From assembly GCA_027310755.1 (NCBI GenBank), contig DAIDAE010000008.1:1-36792 (forward strand): DNA of 36,792 nucleotides, read 5' to 3'. Positions 8,028-15,379 of this stretch are shown one piece after another. The DNA comes from Candidatus Micrarchaeaceae archaeon (lineage in GTDB: Archaea > Micrarchaeota > Micrarchaeia > Micrarchaeales > Micrarchaeaceae). The notes below the pieces were generated by a model, which saw only the letters and a program-made list of their open reading frames with translations, ran no database searches and had not been told where the DNA came from. Made by a program: the position numbers and the translations under genes. The stretch's first letter is position 1. Each line of letters starts with the position of its first letter.

Positions 8028-8776
8028 AATCGCTCGTTCTGGTCAACCGCAAATACCCTGAAACCCTTTTCGGTTATTTCATATGGGGCAAAAGAGAGGC
8101 TGTGGTTTGTCCTTCGCATCTTTACTATCTCAAGGTTCAGAGTTCTTCTCTCATTGTTCTCACTCTGATACATTACAAATATTCCATCAAATATGAAGAA
8201 CTCCTGGGAAAACTGTATGTTCGCCCTTTCGGAGGTTCCCAGCTCGACCGTCAAAAATGCGGTCACCTCAAGCTTCCTCAGCACCGCCATCAGGCCAAGC
8301 AACGCCCTGCGGTACGTCAGCACATCCTGTTCACCTGATGCGAGCCTGAGCAAAGAGAGCGAATCCACTATGACAACCTTTGCGCCCGCCTCTTTTATTG
8401 CATTCTCTATGTCGGTTACCACCTTGGCAAATGAGCTGAACAGTTCTTCTTTCTCCCCGCTTCCTATAATTGGCACAGGGATATCATCCCCCAATACTGT
8501 GAGAGTTTTTTTTGCAATAAGGTCATCGATGTCCGTGAATTCCGTAAACGCATTTTTTACGTTCTTAAGAAGGTCATCAACCTTTTCCTCCAGCGTGATA
8601 AAAAGCGCCTGCCTCCCCAGCTTTGCACTGCTGTACGCTATTTCGAAGCACATCAATGTTTTTCCGGCGCCTGGGCCCCCAGCCACGAGCACCTGATTGG
8701 TTACAGGTACTCCCCCAAATAGCATGTTGTCCAGTCCGGGTATGCCCGTAGAAATCTTTTCGCCCGTTGATACCAT
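8024..8776 (-). CDS. KaiC-like RecA-superfamily ATPase
   Basis: A single-domain KaiC/RadA-like ATPase of 250 aa. Visible signatures are the N-terminal STGIPGLDNMLFGGVP typical of KaiC domains, Walker A GGPGAGKT (33-40), a catalytic Glu pair in ITLEE and Walker B VVIVDSLSLL near residue 130. Archaeal single-domain KaiC proteins are hexameric ATPases with signalling or DNA-related roles that are mostly unassigned. Its TGA lies inside the TTG start region of the RecJ-like gene, so the two are likely translationally coupled. That coupling hints at DNA repair or replication, though this is inference. Confidence 0.85.
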   Translation of the reverse strand: MVSTGEKISTGIPGLDNMLFGGVPVTNQVLVAGGPGAGKTLMCFEIAYSSAKLGRQALFITLEEKVDDLLKNVKNAFTEFTDIDDLIAKKTLTVLGDDIPVPIIGSGEKEELFSSFAKVVTDIENAIKEAGAKVVIVDSLSLLRLASGEQDVLTYRRALLGLMAVLRKLEVTAFLTVELGTSERANIQFSQEFFIFDGIFVMYQSENNERRTLNLEIVKMRRTNHSLSFAPYEITEKGFRVFAVDQNERF

Positions 8777-8778
8777 GG

Positions 8779-8790
8779 TATAATAATAAA
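8779..8790 (+). promoter_or_regulatory. TATA-like element for the sequon-rich membrane protein
   Basis: TATAATAATAAA is centred about 28 nt before TTG 8812. This supports a leaderless start at 8812 rather than the upstream TTG at 8767, which would sit inside the neighbouring gene's start. Confidence 0.4.
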
Positions 8791-8811
8791 AATCTAGCTT
8801 TTAATACTTAC

Positions 8812-9615
8812 TTGCTGAGTAATACTAGCGGCGATTTTATAGACAAGAAAATATTATACATAGGCCTGGCAATGCTGGCAATTGCAATGCTGGTCTTGAT
8901 CCTCAACCTGTCAAATACCGCCAATATAACGAGCGGGTTCTCAAACGTTCTGGTGGCGCAAAATATTACGGTGCCAAGCGATGGGTTTGCGCCTCTCGTG
9001 CTGAACGCAAGCAACATGTCGTACTTTTTCATAATAGCGGCGCTCAATAAGCCGGCAAACATATATCTGCTAAATGCAAGCGGATACTCCGCATGGAAAG
9101 CCGGAACCAGTTCCAATCGCACGGGCCTTGCGGAGGCCATATTGCTTGAGGGCAGGGGTGCATTCGCCGTCTATGCAAACGCAGTCAATGTAACGATACC
9201 TCCAAGCGTGGGGCTATCTTCAGCTCCGTTATACATATTCAACAAGTCGGGGTTCTATCCGGCCGGCAAATATTACTTCATTGTCGACAATACGAACGGA
9301 AGCGCATCTACTGGAAGCCCGATCCAGGAAAAAGCTGTTTATCTGCCGCCTTTGACAAACAGCAGCATGGCAACTGGCGCGTTTTCATCCCTTGGGAGCC
9401 AGATAGCACAGGAAGTGATTTACGGCGTGATATTCTTTGTACTCCTTGTTGCTGGAATAGTGGTGCTGTTATACGGATATTTCAAGAAACCAAAGGATGT
9501 GCAGCCAGATCACCCCGTTTCCACTAAGCTGCCAACGAACGCGGATCAGGCGTATGTGGACAGGCTATACAAGAACATCGAGAAAAGCAAGAAGGCCAAA
9601 AAGAAAAAGGCTTAA
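8812..9615 (+). CDS. Sequon-rich bitopic surface protein of unknown function
   Basis: I do not recognise a family. From TTG 8812 the 267-aa product has an N-terminal helix (KKILYIGLAMLAIAMLVLIL), an outer domain of about 170 residues, a second helix near the C-terminus (VIYGVIFFVLLVAGIVVLLY) and a Lys-rich cytoplasmic tail ending KSKKAKKKKA. The outer part is packed with potential N-glycosylation sites such as NIT, NAS, NMS, NRT, NVT, NKS, NGS and NSS. It has no cysteines or catalytic motif that I can see. It is probably a glycosylated membrane-anchored protein. The divergent KaiC-like and downstream regulator genes give no functional clue. Confidence 0.7.
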   Translation: MLSNTSGDFIDKKILYIGLAMLAIAMLVLILNLSNTANITSGFSNVLVAQNITVPSDGFAPLVLNASNMSYFFIIAALNKPANIYLLNASGYSAWKAGTSSNRTGLAEAILLEGRGAFAVYANAVNVTIPPSVGLSSAPLYIFNKSGFYPAGKYYFIVDNTNGSASTGSPIQEKAVYLPPLTNSSMATGAFSSLGSQIAQEVIYGVIFFVLLVAGIVVLLYGYFKKPKDVQPDHPVSTKLPTNADQAYVDRLYKNIEKSKKAKKKKA

Positions 9616-9668
9616 ATATGGAACTGACGAATACAATATATCTGATTGACGTAGTGAGAACAGATTGA

Positions 9669-10361
9669 ATGGATGGGTTGAAGGAGAGGGTGGCCGGAGA
9701 GATTGCGCTTTCGGATAGCCCGGGCAGCGCAATGAAAAAGTGGAGGGAACTCTTTGGAGTTACACAGGTGGAACTCGCAAAACAGATAAAGATATCAACA
9801 TCGACCATAAGCGACTATGAGAGCAACAGGAGGCTCAGTCCTGGCGTCGGCGTTATACGGAGGTTTGTGGAGGCGCTATTCTCCATAGACGAGTCGAAGG
9901 GCAGCACAGTTAGGCAGAGCCTCGATAAATTCTCACAAAAAACAGAGGAGCAGACGCCGTTCTACCAGATCCATGACTTCATCGCCCCGATAAGCGGGGT
10001 AGACTTCGCGCGGATAATCGAGGGGAAAGTACTCTCAAACCCCGGATATCTTGATTCGTTAAAGCTTTTCGGATATACCAGGGTTGATAGCCTCAGGATA
10101 ATACTTGAAATGTCGCCATCAGAATACCCAAAACTTTTTGGATCGACAACAGAACGGGCGTTCATATTCGAGCACGTGTCCACGGGAAGGTCGCCTCTGG
10201 TTGTGATAAGGGTGGCCCCAATAAAGCCAAAAGTGGTGGTGCTCCACAACGTTACCACCGTGGACAAGCTTGCGATCAAGCTTGCCCAGGTCGAGAAGAT
10301 TCCGCTACTTGCAACCAAGCTTGATATCAAGGAGATAGACAGCAGACTCAGCAAAATATGA
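9669..10361 (+). CDS. XRE-type HTH transcriptional regulator (COG1709-like)
   Basis: Residues about 20-65 form a Cro/C1-type helix-turn-helix (WRELFGVTQVELAKQIKIS, then STISDYESNRRLSPG) preceded by a short helix. Residues about 90-230 form an alpha/beta ligand-binding-like domain found in archaeal COG1709 regulators, with segments FIAPISGVDFARIIEG and RAFIFEHVSTGRSPLVVIR. The total of 230 aa matches that family as I recall it. The ATG at 9669 lies about 30 nt after an AATATATC element, consistent with a short leader. The target genes are unknown. A 57-aa gene follows 4 nt downstream. Confidence 0.82.
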   Translation: MDGLKERVAGEIALSDSPGSAMKKWRELFGVTQVELAKQIKISTSTISDYESNRRLSPGVGVIRRFVEALFSIDESKGSTVRQSLDKFSQKTEEQTPFYQIHDFIAPISGVDFARIIEGKVLSNPGYLDSLKLFGYTRVDSLRIILEMSPSEYPKLFGSTTERAFIFEHVSTGRSPLVVIRVAPIKPKVVVLHNVTTVDKLAIKLAQVEKIPLLATKLDIKEIDSRLSKI

Positions 10362-10365
10362 TTGC

Positions 10366-10539
10366 ATGACATCGACAAAGCATAAGCATGTAGCTGTACC
10401 GCCCCCAGAAACGCAGGAAATTTTAAATAGACGGATGGTTGAGCTGGCAGTACTCCTGGGCAGATCTGAAATGGCGAGAAGGGCGATAGCGCTTAATCGA
10501 AAACCAATGCCATTGTTTGTTCTCAGGGTCGGAAATTAG
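10366..10539 (+). CDS. Small 57-aa protein of unknown function
   Basis: An ATG-initiated frame begins 4 nt after the regulator's TGA and runs to TAG 10537-10539, overlapping the convergent reductase gene by 4 nt. The product has a polar N-terminus (MTSTKHKHVAVPPPETQ), a helical middle (RRMVELAVLLGRSEMARRAI) and a basic end (LNRKPMPLFVLRVGN). Tight operon-like spacing and a compact, non-repetitive composition argue that it is real. I do not recognise the family. A partner or modulator of the regulator is possible, but this is speculation. Confidence 0.6.
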   Translation: MTSTKHKHVAVPPPETQEILNRRMVELAVLLGRSEMARRAIALNRKPMPLFVLRVGN

Positions 10540-11276
10540 CCCCAGACGTCAGCGCTTATCCTTTCCGCCGGTACATTAAGCGCGGCAAGCGCATCCTTTG
10601 CGGCCTTTACGAACGCTAGCGGTCCGCATATATAGCACATCCTTTCAGGGAAATCCGGAGCAACTCTCTGCACCATCGCGGAATCTATATGCCCGGTCAA
10701 TCCTGTCCAACCATCCCCCTCTGCAGGCCTTGTAACGGTAACATTGAGCTTGAACTTGAGCCGCTCTGCGAAGGAATCGAGCTCGGCCCTTCTTATTATC
10801 TCTGTGGGGAATTTCACGCTATATATCATTATTGCATCCGTCTGCGCATTTAGCATTTCCATGTGCCTGAGCATCGACATGAATGGTGCAAGGCCCGTGC
10901 CTCCCGCTATAAAGAGCACCTTGTCATCCCTGATGGGGTCAAACCTGAATTGCCCGTTCGGCCCCTTTAACATAAATGGGTCCCCTATCTGCGCATCCGC
11001 AAAATGCGACCTTCCAATATGGTCACCGTGCTTTGGCTCCTTTATTATGAAGAACTCCATCTCCTGCGCAGAAGGATCGGATGCTATAGAAAATGCTCTG
11101 GCGACATATCTTTGGCCATCGGCCCCAAGACCAGAGATCATCATGAACATTCCAGGATCGAAGGTTCCATGCGCATTGCCCTCCGGCCTGAACCTTATTA
11201 TGAGCACTTCCGGTGTCTCATCGATTTTTTCACTGATTAAGTATTTCGCATCCATAATAGGGATAACATTCGGCAT
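10536..11276 (-). CDS. FAD/NAD(P)-binding reductase of the ferredoxin-NADP reductase superfamily (copy 1)
   Basis: A two-domain flavoprotein: an FAD-binding beta-barrel with the RAFSIAS motif (family R-x-[YF]-S) near residues 60-66, and an NAD(P)-binding domain starting IAGGTGLAPFMSML near 125. A nucleotide-contact ICGP lies near 216 and the protein ends ADVWG. Such proteins exchange electrons between NAD(P)H and ferredoxin or other carriers. No 2Fe-2S-binding cysteine cluster is present, so it is not a PyrK or sulfhydrogenase-gamma type. A TTG at 11291 opens the frame, but ATG 11276 lies about 30 nt after a TATA box and is preferred. It is the last gene of the dehydrogenase-region strand and a paralogue of the next gene upstream. 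Confidence 0.85.
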   Translation of the reverse strand: MPNVIPIMDAKYLISEKIDETPEVLIIRFRPEGNAHGTFDPGMFMMISGLGADGQRYVARAFSIASDPSAQEMEFFIIKEPKHGDHIGRSHFADAQIGDPFMLKGPNGQFRFDPIRDDKVLFIAGGTGLAPFMSMLRHMEMLNAQTDAIMIYSVKFPTEIIRRAELDSFAERLKFKLNVTVTRPAEGDGWTGLTGHIDSAMVQRVAPDFPERMCYICGPLAFVKAAKDALAALNVPAERISADVWG

Positions 11277-11302
11277 AAAATCACTTAACAATTGGCTGGA
11301 TA

Positions 11303-11313
11303 TTTTAAATAAT
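11303..11313 (-). promoter_or_regulatory. TATA-like box for reductase copy 1
   Basis: ATTATTTAAAA on the minus strand is centred about 32 nt before ATG 11276. Copy 1 may therefore have its own near-leaderless promoter in addition to read-through from copy 2. Confidence 0.45.
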
Positions 11314-11343
11314 GTTGCGGTATGCTGCCTTGCCCACCAAAAT

Positions 11344-12105
11344 TCATCCCCATGCGTCTACGTTGTCTTTCTGCACGTCCACGCCATATTTTCTTAGCAG
11401 GTCAGTCAATTGTGTCGCAAAACTAAGACTTCCGCATATCAGCGCGGTGCGCTTTTGAATATCCGGCACCGCGGCAAGCGTATCATCCACTATATGCCCT
11501 GTTTTTCCCCTCCATCCGTCCCCCTCGACAGGCCTTGTCACCGTAATAATCACTTTTGCTATGCCATCCTGTTCCAATCGCGTAACCTGCTCCCTCTCTA
11601 TAATTTCAGAAGGCGTTCTCACGCTCCAGATCAAAGCAACGTCCAACCGTTTTGTCATTGTGGCTATTTCGTCCAATATGGATCTGAATGGCGCAATTCC
11701 GGTCCCACCAGCAATTATAAGGAACCTATCCTTTTCCGGATCAATGTTGTTACCAGGACCAAAATTCACTGCTGGAAATTTAATCTGGGGTGCAGACAAC
11801 AAGAATTTATCCCCCTCCTTCGCATCTACAAAATGTGATATATGAACATTGTTTCCATGTTTTGGCATCTTTATTGCAATCAGCTTTAGTAATGGGTTGC
11901 TCGGTGCGGATGCAACAGAAAATGCGCGCGGGGCATATTTCTTCCCGGCTTCATCCACACCCCTTATCATTACAGACCCACCCGGCTTGAATCTAACCGC
12001 CCCCCCAACCGGTTCAAATTGAAGGACCAGGGTTTCTGGGGATGCATCAACCTTCCTTATGAGTTTGTATTCTAGTGAATCAACCTTGGTTTTTGATTCT
12101 GCCAT
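11344..12105 (-). CDS. FAD/NAD(P)-binding reductase of the ferredoxin-NADP reductase superfamily (copy 2)
   Basis: A 253-aa paralogue of the downstream gene with the same order of motifs: RAFSVAS at 60-66 in the FAD barrel, LIIAGGTGIAPFRSIL near 132, a variant ICGS in place of ICGP, and a matching C-terminus VDAWG. Both copies share the segments MPKHG/EPKHG, TVTRP.EGDGW and TGHI, so they are clearly tandem duplicates that have since diverged. ATG 12105 is preceded by GGTGA (12110-12114) and a TATA box. Its substrate is unknown. Its position beside a dehydrogenase that yields NADH suggests NAD(P)H re-oxidation or transfer to ferredoxin-like carriers. Confidence 0.85.
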   Translation of the reverse strand: MAESKTKVDSLEYKLIRKVDASPETLVLQFEPVGGAVRFKPGGSVMIRGVDEAGKKYAPRAFSVASAPSNPLLKLIAIKMPKHGNNVHISHFVDAKEGDKFLLSAPQIKFPAVNFGPGNNIDPEKDRFLIIAGGTGIAPFRSILDEIATMTKRLDVALIWSVRTPSEIIEREQVTRLEQDGIAKVIITVTRPVEGDGWRGKTGHIVDDTLAAVPDIQKRTALICGSLSFATQLTDLLRKYGVDVQKDNVDAWG

Positions 12106-12134
12106 TCATTCACCTAACATCAAAGCTGTCTTTG

Positions 12135-12147
12135 TTAAATATTTAAA
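12135..12147 (-). promoter_or_regulatory. TATA-like box and Shine-Dalgarno for reductase copy 2
   Basis: TTTAAATATTTAA on the minus strand lies about 36 nt before ATG 12105, with GGTGA between at 12110-12114. This suggests that the reductase pair can be transcribed apart from the dehydrogenase genes. Confidence 0.45.
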
Positions 12148-12185
12148 CCAAACAGTTAGATCCATGACCAATATTTGATATATTG

Positions 12186-12923
12186 TCAGTTTGCCGATAA
12201 AAAGGCCAAGAGCTTTTCGGCAAACTCCCCCGGTTGTGCGTAGTGCGGCACATGTCCGGCATTTTCCACGAACTCAAGTTTGCTGTTGGGCATCTTGCTG
12301 TGCAGAATCTTCCCTATCGAGGGGCTGAGCAGAATGTCCTTTGCGCCCCAAATGATAAGTATCGGTTCTTTTATCCTCGCCATCATCTCATCGTCTATTT
12401 CCTCATCAACAAATTCAGAATCAAGAATACTTTTTATGACATAATCTTTGTTGCCTTCCGTTTCCATGACGGTCTTGAAGAGCGCATTTTTGTACTCCTC
12501 TTGCCTTTTTGCGGCTACGACTTGGTCGAATGCGATCTTTAATCCGGCTGTGTCCTCCAGGATCAATCCCCCAATCTGGTTTATTGATGCATAGTAAGCT
12601 GCCACCCAGCCGCCGTATGAGTGCCCCACAAGATATATATCATGAATATTTTCGGACTTGACAAAGTCATCGAGCGCCAATGACTGATTCTTAATAGTGT
12701 ATTTTATGTGTGGTGCATCGGATTCTCCGTGTCCGAGCAGGTCCACCAAATAGATGTTCAAATCACTAGGCAATAATTCAGCCAGCTTGCCCCAAGACCG
12801 CGTCGAACTGCCCAGCCCATGGAGGAATACTATATTTTTGCCTGCTCCGGTATGGTGCCTGTAATGCAGTTCGCCAAATAAGGTTCTAGATTTTCCATCC
12901 ACAAAATCTGTTTTGTAATCCAT
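12186..12923 (-). CDS. Alpha/beta-hydrolase fold enzyme
   Basis: From ATG 12923 the 245-aa protein shows the full fold: oxyanion region VFLHGLGSS near 32-40, LVDLLGHGESD near 59-69, nucleophile elbow GHSYGG with Ser102, catalytic Asp in IWGAKDILLSP near 195 and catalytic His in NAGHVPHY near 220. It resembles acyl or ester hydrolases and the C-C bond hydrolase/BioH-like branch; the substrate cannot be assigned. A longer frame from 12950 would overlap the E3 gene, whose stop is at 12931. The 7-nt gap from 12923 is more economical, and GGTG near the E3 stop could serve as its ribosome-binding site. It is probably co-transcribed with the dehydrogenase complex. Confidence 0.83.
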   Translation of the reverse strand: MDYKTDFVDGKSRTLFGELHYRHHTGAGKNIVFLHGLGSSTRSWGKLAELLPSDLNIYLVDLLGHGESDAPHIKYTIKNQSLALDDFVKSENIHDIYLVGHSYGGWVAAYYASINQIGGLILEDTAGLKIAFDQVVAAKRQEEYKNALFKTVMETEGNKDYVIKSILDSEFVDEEIDDEMMARIKEPILIIWGAKDILLSPSIGKILHSKMPNSKLEFVENAGHVPHYAQPGEFAEKLLAFLSAN

Positions 12924-12930
12924 TGCAGCA

Positions 12931-14301
12931 CTACACCTTAGGTTTTGCATAGAAGAAATGAATTCCCCTTCCCAACGCCGCCTCGGCCGCCTCTTGGATT
13001 CCCTCGCTGTAAGTCGGATGGGGGTGTATCGTATCTGCCATGTCCTCTATGTTTGCGCCCATTTCTATTGCAAGCGCAGCCTCCGCTATCATAGAATTTG
13101 CATCCGGAGAGACTATCTCAACGCCCCGCACGAGGCCATCCTCTTCATAGGCTATTTTTACAAAGCCATTCGTGGAATCGAGCGCTACGGCCCTTCCAAG
13201 TGCGCTTAATGGGAATTTTGTGACCCTTATCTCATCGCTTTCCTCCACCGTTCCTGCTATTGCTATTTCAGGATCAGAAAAGATGACGGCCGGCACAACG
13301 GTGTTGTCATACGAAGAGTTCTGCCCTGCGGCGACCTCGCCGGCCACCACCCCCTGCCTTATCGCCTTGTGCGCGAGCATCGGTTCTCCCACGACATCTC
13401 CTACGGCGAGTATGTTGGCGTCGTTTGTCTGCAGCCTGTTGTCTACGGTTACAAAGCCGCGTTCGTCAAGCGATACCTTCGTGTTCTCCAGCCCCAAACC
13501 CAAGGTATACGGCGATAGACCTGTTGCAACAACTATCAGCTCCGCACTTACCTGCTGTCCGTCGCTGAGTTTGATCGAATTTCCATCCCGGGATACGGGT
13601 GTCACACCGGCAATTATGTTCACTCCGAGATCCTGCATGCGCTTTGTGACAAGGTTCACCGCATCCCTGTCAAATTTTGACAAAACCCCTGACCGTGCCA
13701 AAATCGTGACCTTGGTGCCAAGTTTCGCGTAAAGTGTCGCCACCTCGACCGATACATACCCCGCGCCGACGATAACCATGCTCTGCGGGATATTATCAAG
13801 CATCAGGGCCTGTTTATAGTCGAGCACATTTCCGCCAAATTCAAATCCTTTCAGGGCGGCCGGCTCGGAGCCAGTCGCGATTATCGCCTTTCTGAACTCG
13901 AGGGTTATTCCGTCAGTGAGCTGCAGTCTGTTCGAGTCAAGAAATGTCGCCTCTCCCTTGAAAACATCTATCTGGTTTGACTTGCAAAGGAACGATACTC
14001 CCTCCTCCAGTTTTTTTGATACCGCCATCCTCCATTCAAGCATCTTCTTTGCATCGAGCGAGACCGAGCCGCTGATCCCGAACTTCTGGGAGTGCTGCGC
14101 AGAATAAAATATGTCTGATATGTGTATAAGCGTCTTTGACGGTATGCATGCGTAATTCAGGCAGTGCCCTCCAAGCTTGTTTTTCTCCACGAGCGCCACG
14201 CTCTTTCCAAGCTGTGCAGCACGTATTGCAGCAACATACCCGCCAACGCCGCCCCCGATCACTGCGACATCGACCTGCTGCGGAATTGAACCCATTACCA
14301 T
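12931..14301 (-). CDS. lpdA: Dihydrolipoamide dehydrogenase (E3)
   Basis: FAD-dependent disulfide oxidoreductase that re-oxidises dihydrolipoamide on E2 and reduces NAD+. From ATG 14301, the FAD-binding GGGVGG is at 16-21 and the redox pair is in GGHCLNYACIPSK (C47 and C52). A second nucleotide-binding motif, IVGAGYVSVEVA, lies near residue 170, and the C-terminal base region HPHPTYSEGIQEAA is complete. The length (456 aa) is normal. The frame opens with TTG at 14328, but ATG 14301 or 14295 fits the family N-terminus better. It is separated from E2 by an inserted glycosidase-like gene and is followed by an alpha/beta hydrolase gene. Confidence 0.95.
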   Translation of the reverse strand: MVMGSIPQQVDVAVIGGGVGGYVAAIRAAQLGKSVALVEKNKLGGHCLNYACIPSKTLIHISDIFYSAQHSQKFGISGSVSLDAKKMLEWRMAVSKKLEEGVSFLCKSNQIDVFKGEATFLDSNRLQLTDGITLEFRKAIIATGSEPAALKGFEFGGNVLDYKQALMLDNIPQSMVIVGAGYVSVEVATLYAKLGTKVTILARSGVLSKFDRDAVNLVTKRMQDLGVNIIAGVTPVSRDGNSIKLSDGQQVSAELIVVATGLSPYTLGLGLENTKVSLDERGFVTVDNRLQTNDANILAVGDVVGEPMLAHKAIRQGVVAGEVAAGQNSSYDNTVVPAVIFSDPEIAIAGTVEESDEIRVTKFPLSALGRAVALDSTNGFVKIAYEEDGLVRGVEIVSPDANSMIAEAALAIEMGANIEDMADTIHPHPTYSEGIQEAAEAALGRGIHFFYAKPKV

Positions 14302-14334
14302 TTGCGCACCGGTTGAATATCTCTCCAAATAATT

Positions 14335-15375
14335 TTAAACCGTTGCATTTGGAGGAGTCTCATTTTTGGAGAAGTAAAGGAAGGCGTTCCATGATGGCTT
14401 TGGCTTTACGCTATGGTTCAACAGGCCGAAATTGTCAAGCTGGCTGTAGCTATCGGCAAGGTGGAACCAGTATATTCTTTTCACAAATGGATAAGAGGTG
14501 AAAAAGTAGAAGTCCTGGGTCAGGAACGAGGCCTGCTTCTGCTCCGAATAATTAACACCGACGGTCCAATTGTTGGACGGTATCCCCGTTTCGGTTATCC
14601 ATATTGGCTTTTTCGTCATGTTTTCATAAAGGTTCAATGTGAAGTTGTCCACCTGCCGCATTGTAACATTATAAAAAGTGATTTGGCTGAGATTGTAGTA
14701 CGGCTGTGTGTAGGAGTGCAAAGATACCGCATCGCAGTACTTTGACGCCCCGTAGCCCCAGACCTGCCGGTAGAAGGAATATTCGAGTTGCACCTGGTTC
14801 AGGGGATAGAGCTGGGCCCCTCCGAAGCAGACCACCGTATCGTTCGGATATCTTGATTTTATTATCATCGATGCGCTCCTTATCATATTGAAATAATTTA
14901 GGGCGCTCCCGTTTTCATATCCGTTCTCAAATAACGATACGAGCGGCTCGTTCCATATCTCCCACGTATGCACTTCGGGGTAGGAACTTAGGGCATTTTC
15001 TATGCTTGCATTCCAGTCATTGATGGTCCAATTGCACATGGAAACGCACGTTCCATTGTCTATCCGCACGCCAAGCGTCGCGTAATCCAATATTCCCAAA
15101 TACTGCGCTCCCCTATTGCTCGTATTGGAAACAAAGCTAATTTCACCAGGTTCTAGAGAGATATCGGTCCTGAAGCACGATATTCCATTTTCTATTGCAA
15201 TCAACATCGAGCTCATGTTGCCTGCGTTCACGCAGAACGACTGTAAAAACCTCCCCTCTGGGCGTCCGGCTCCCCGTCCGGCCGTACTATTCATGGACCA
15301 CAAGACGACCGAAATCAATATACCTACTATGATTACTATTGCAATTGTCGCGGCGACCGCGTACTTGAGGTTCAT
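14335..15375 (-). CDS. Membrane-anchored clan GH-A-like glycoside hydrolase
   Basis: A single N-terminal helix (VAATIAIVIIVGILISVVLW) anchors a predicted extracellular TIM-barrel. Two glutamates sit in clan GH-A-like contexts: WEIWNEP (E143, acid/base) and PIWITETGI (E262, nucleophile). Between them are VSLHSY and other barrel segments. About fifteen N-X-S/T sequons (for example NGT, NWT, NAS, NLS, NVT, NFT, NMT, NHS) suggest surface glycosylation. The closest resemblance is to the GH5/GH39/GH53-like superfamily; the exact family and substrate are unclear. It lies between E2 (4-nt gap) and E3 in the same orientation, an unexpected place for a secreted glycosidase. Confidence 0.75.
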   Translation of the reverse strand: MNLKYAVAATIAIVIIVGILISVVLWSMNSTAGRGAGRPEGRFLQSFCVNAGNMSSMLIAIENGISCFRTDISLEPGEISFVSNTSNRGAQYLGILDYATLGVRIDNGTCVSMCNWTINDWNASIENALSSYPEVHTWEIWNEPLVSLFENGYENGSALNYFNMIRSASMIIKSRYPNDTVVCFGGAQLYPLNQVQLEYSFYRQVWGYGASKYCDAVSLHSYTQPYYNLSQITFYNVTMRQVDNFTLNLYENMTKKPIWITETGIPSNNWTVGVNYSEQKQASFLTQDFYFFTSYPFVKRIYWFHLADSYSQLDNFGLLNHSVKPKPSWNAFLYFSKNETPPNATV

Positions 15376-15379
15376 TTAA

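Noticed and set aside
12924-12950. Upstream ATG for the alpha/beta hydrolase
   Set aside because: It would overlap E3 by 20 nt and adds MQNLRCSAA, which has no family support. It cannot be fully excluded.
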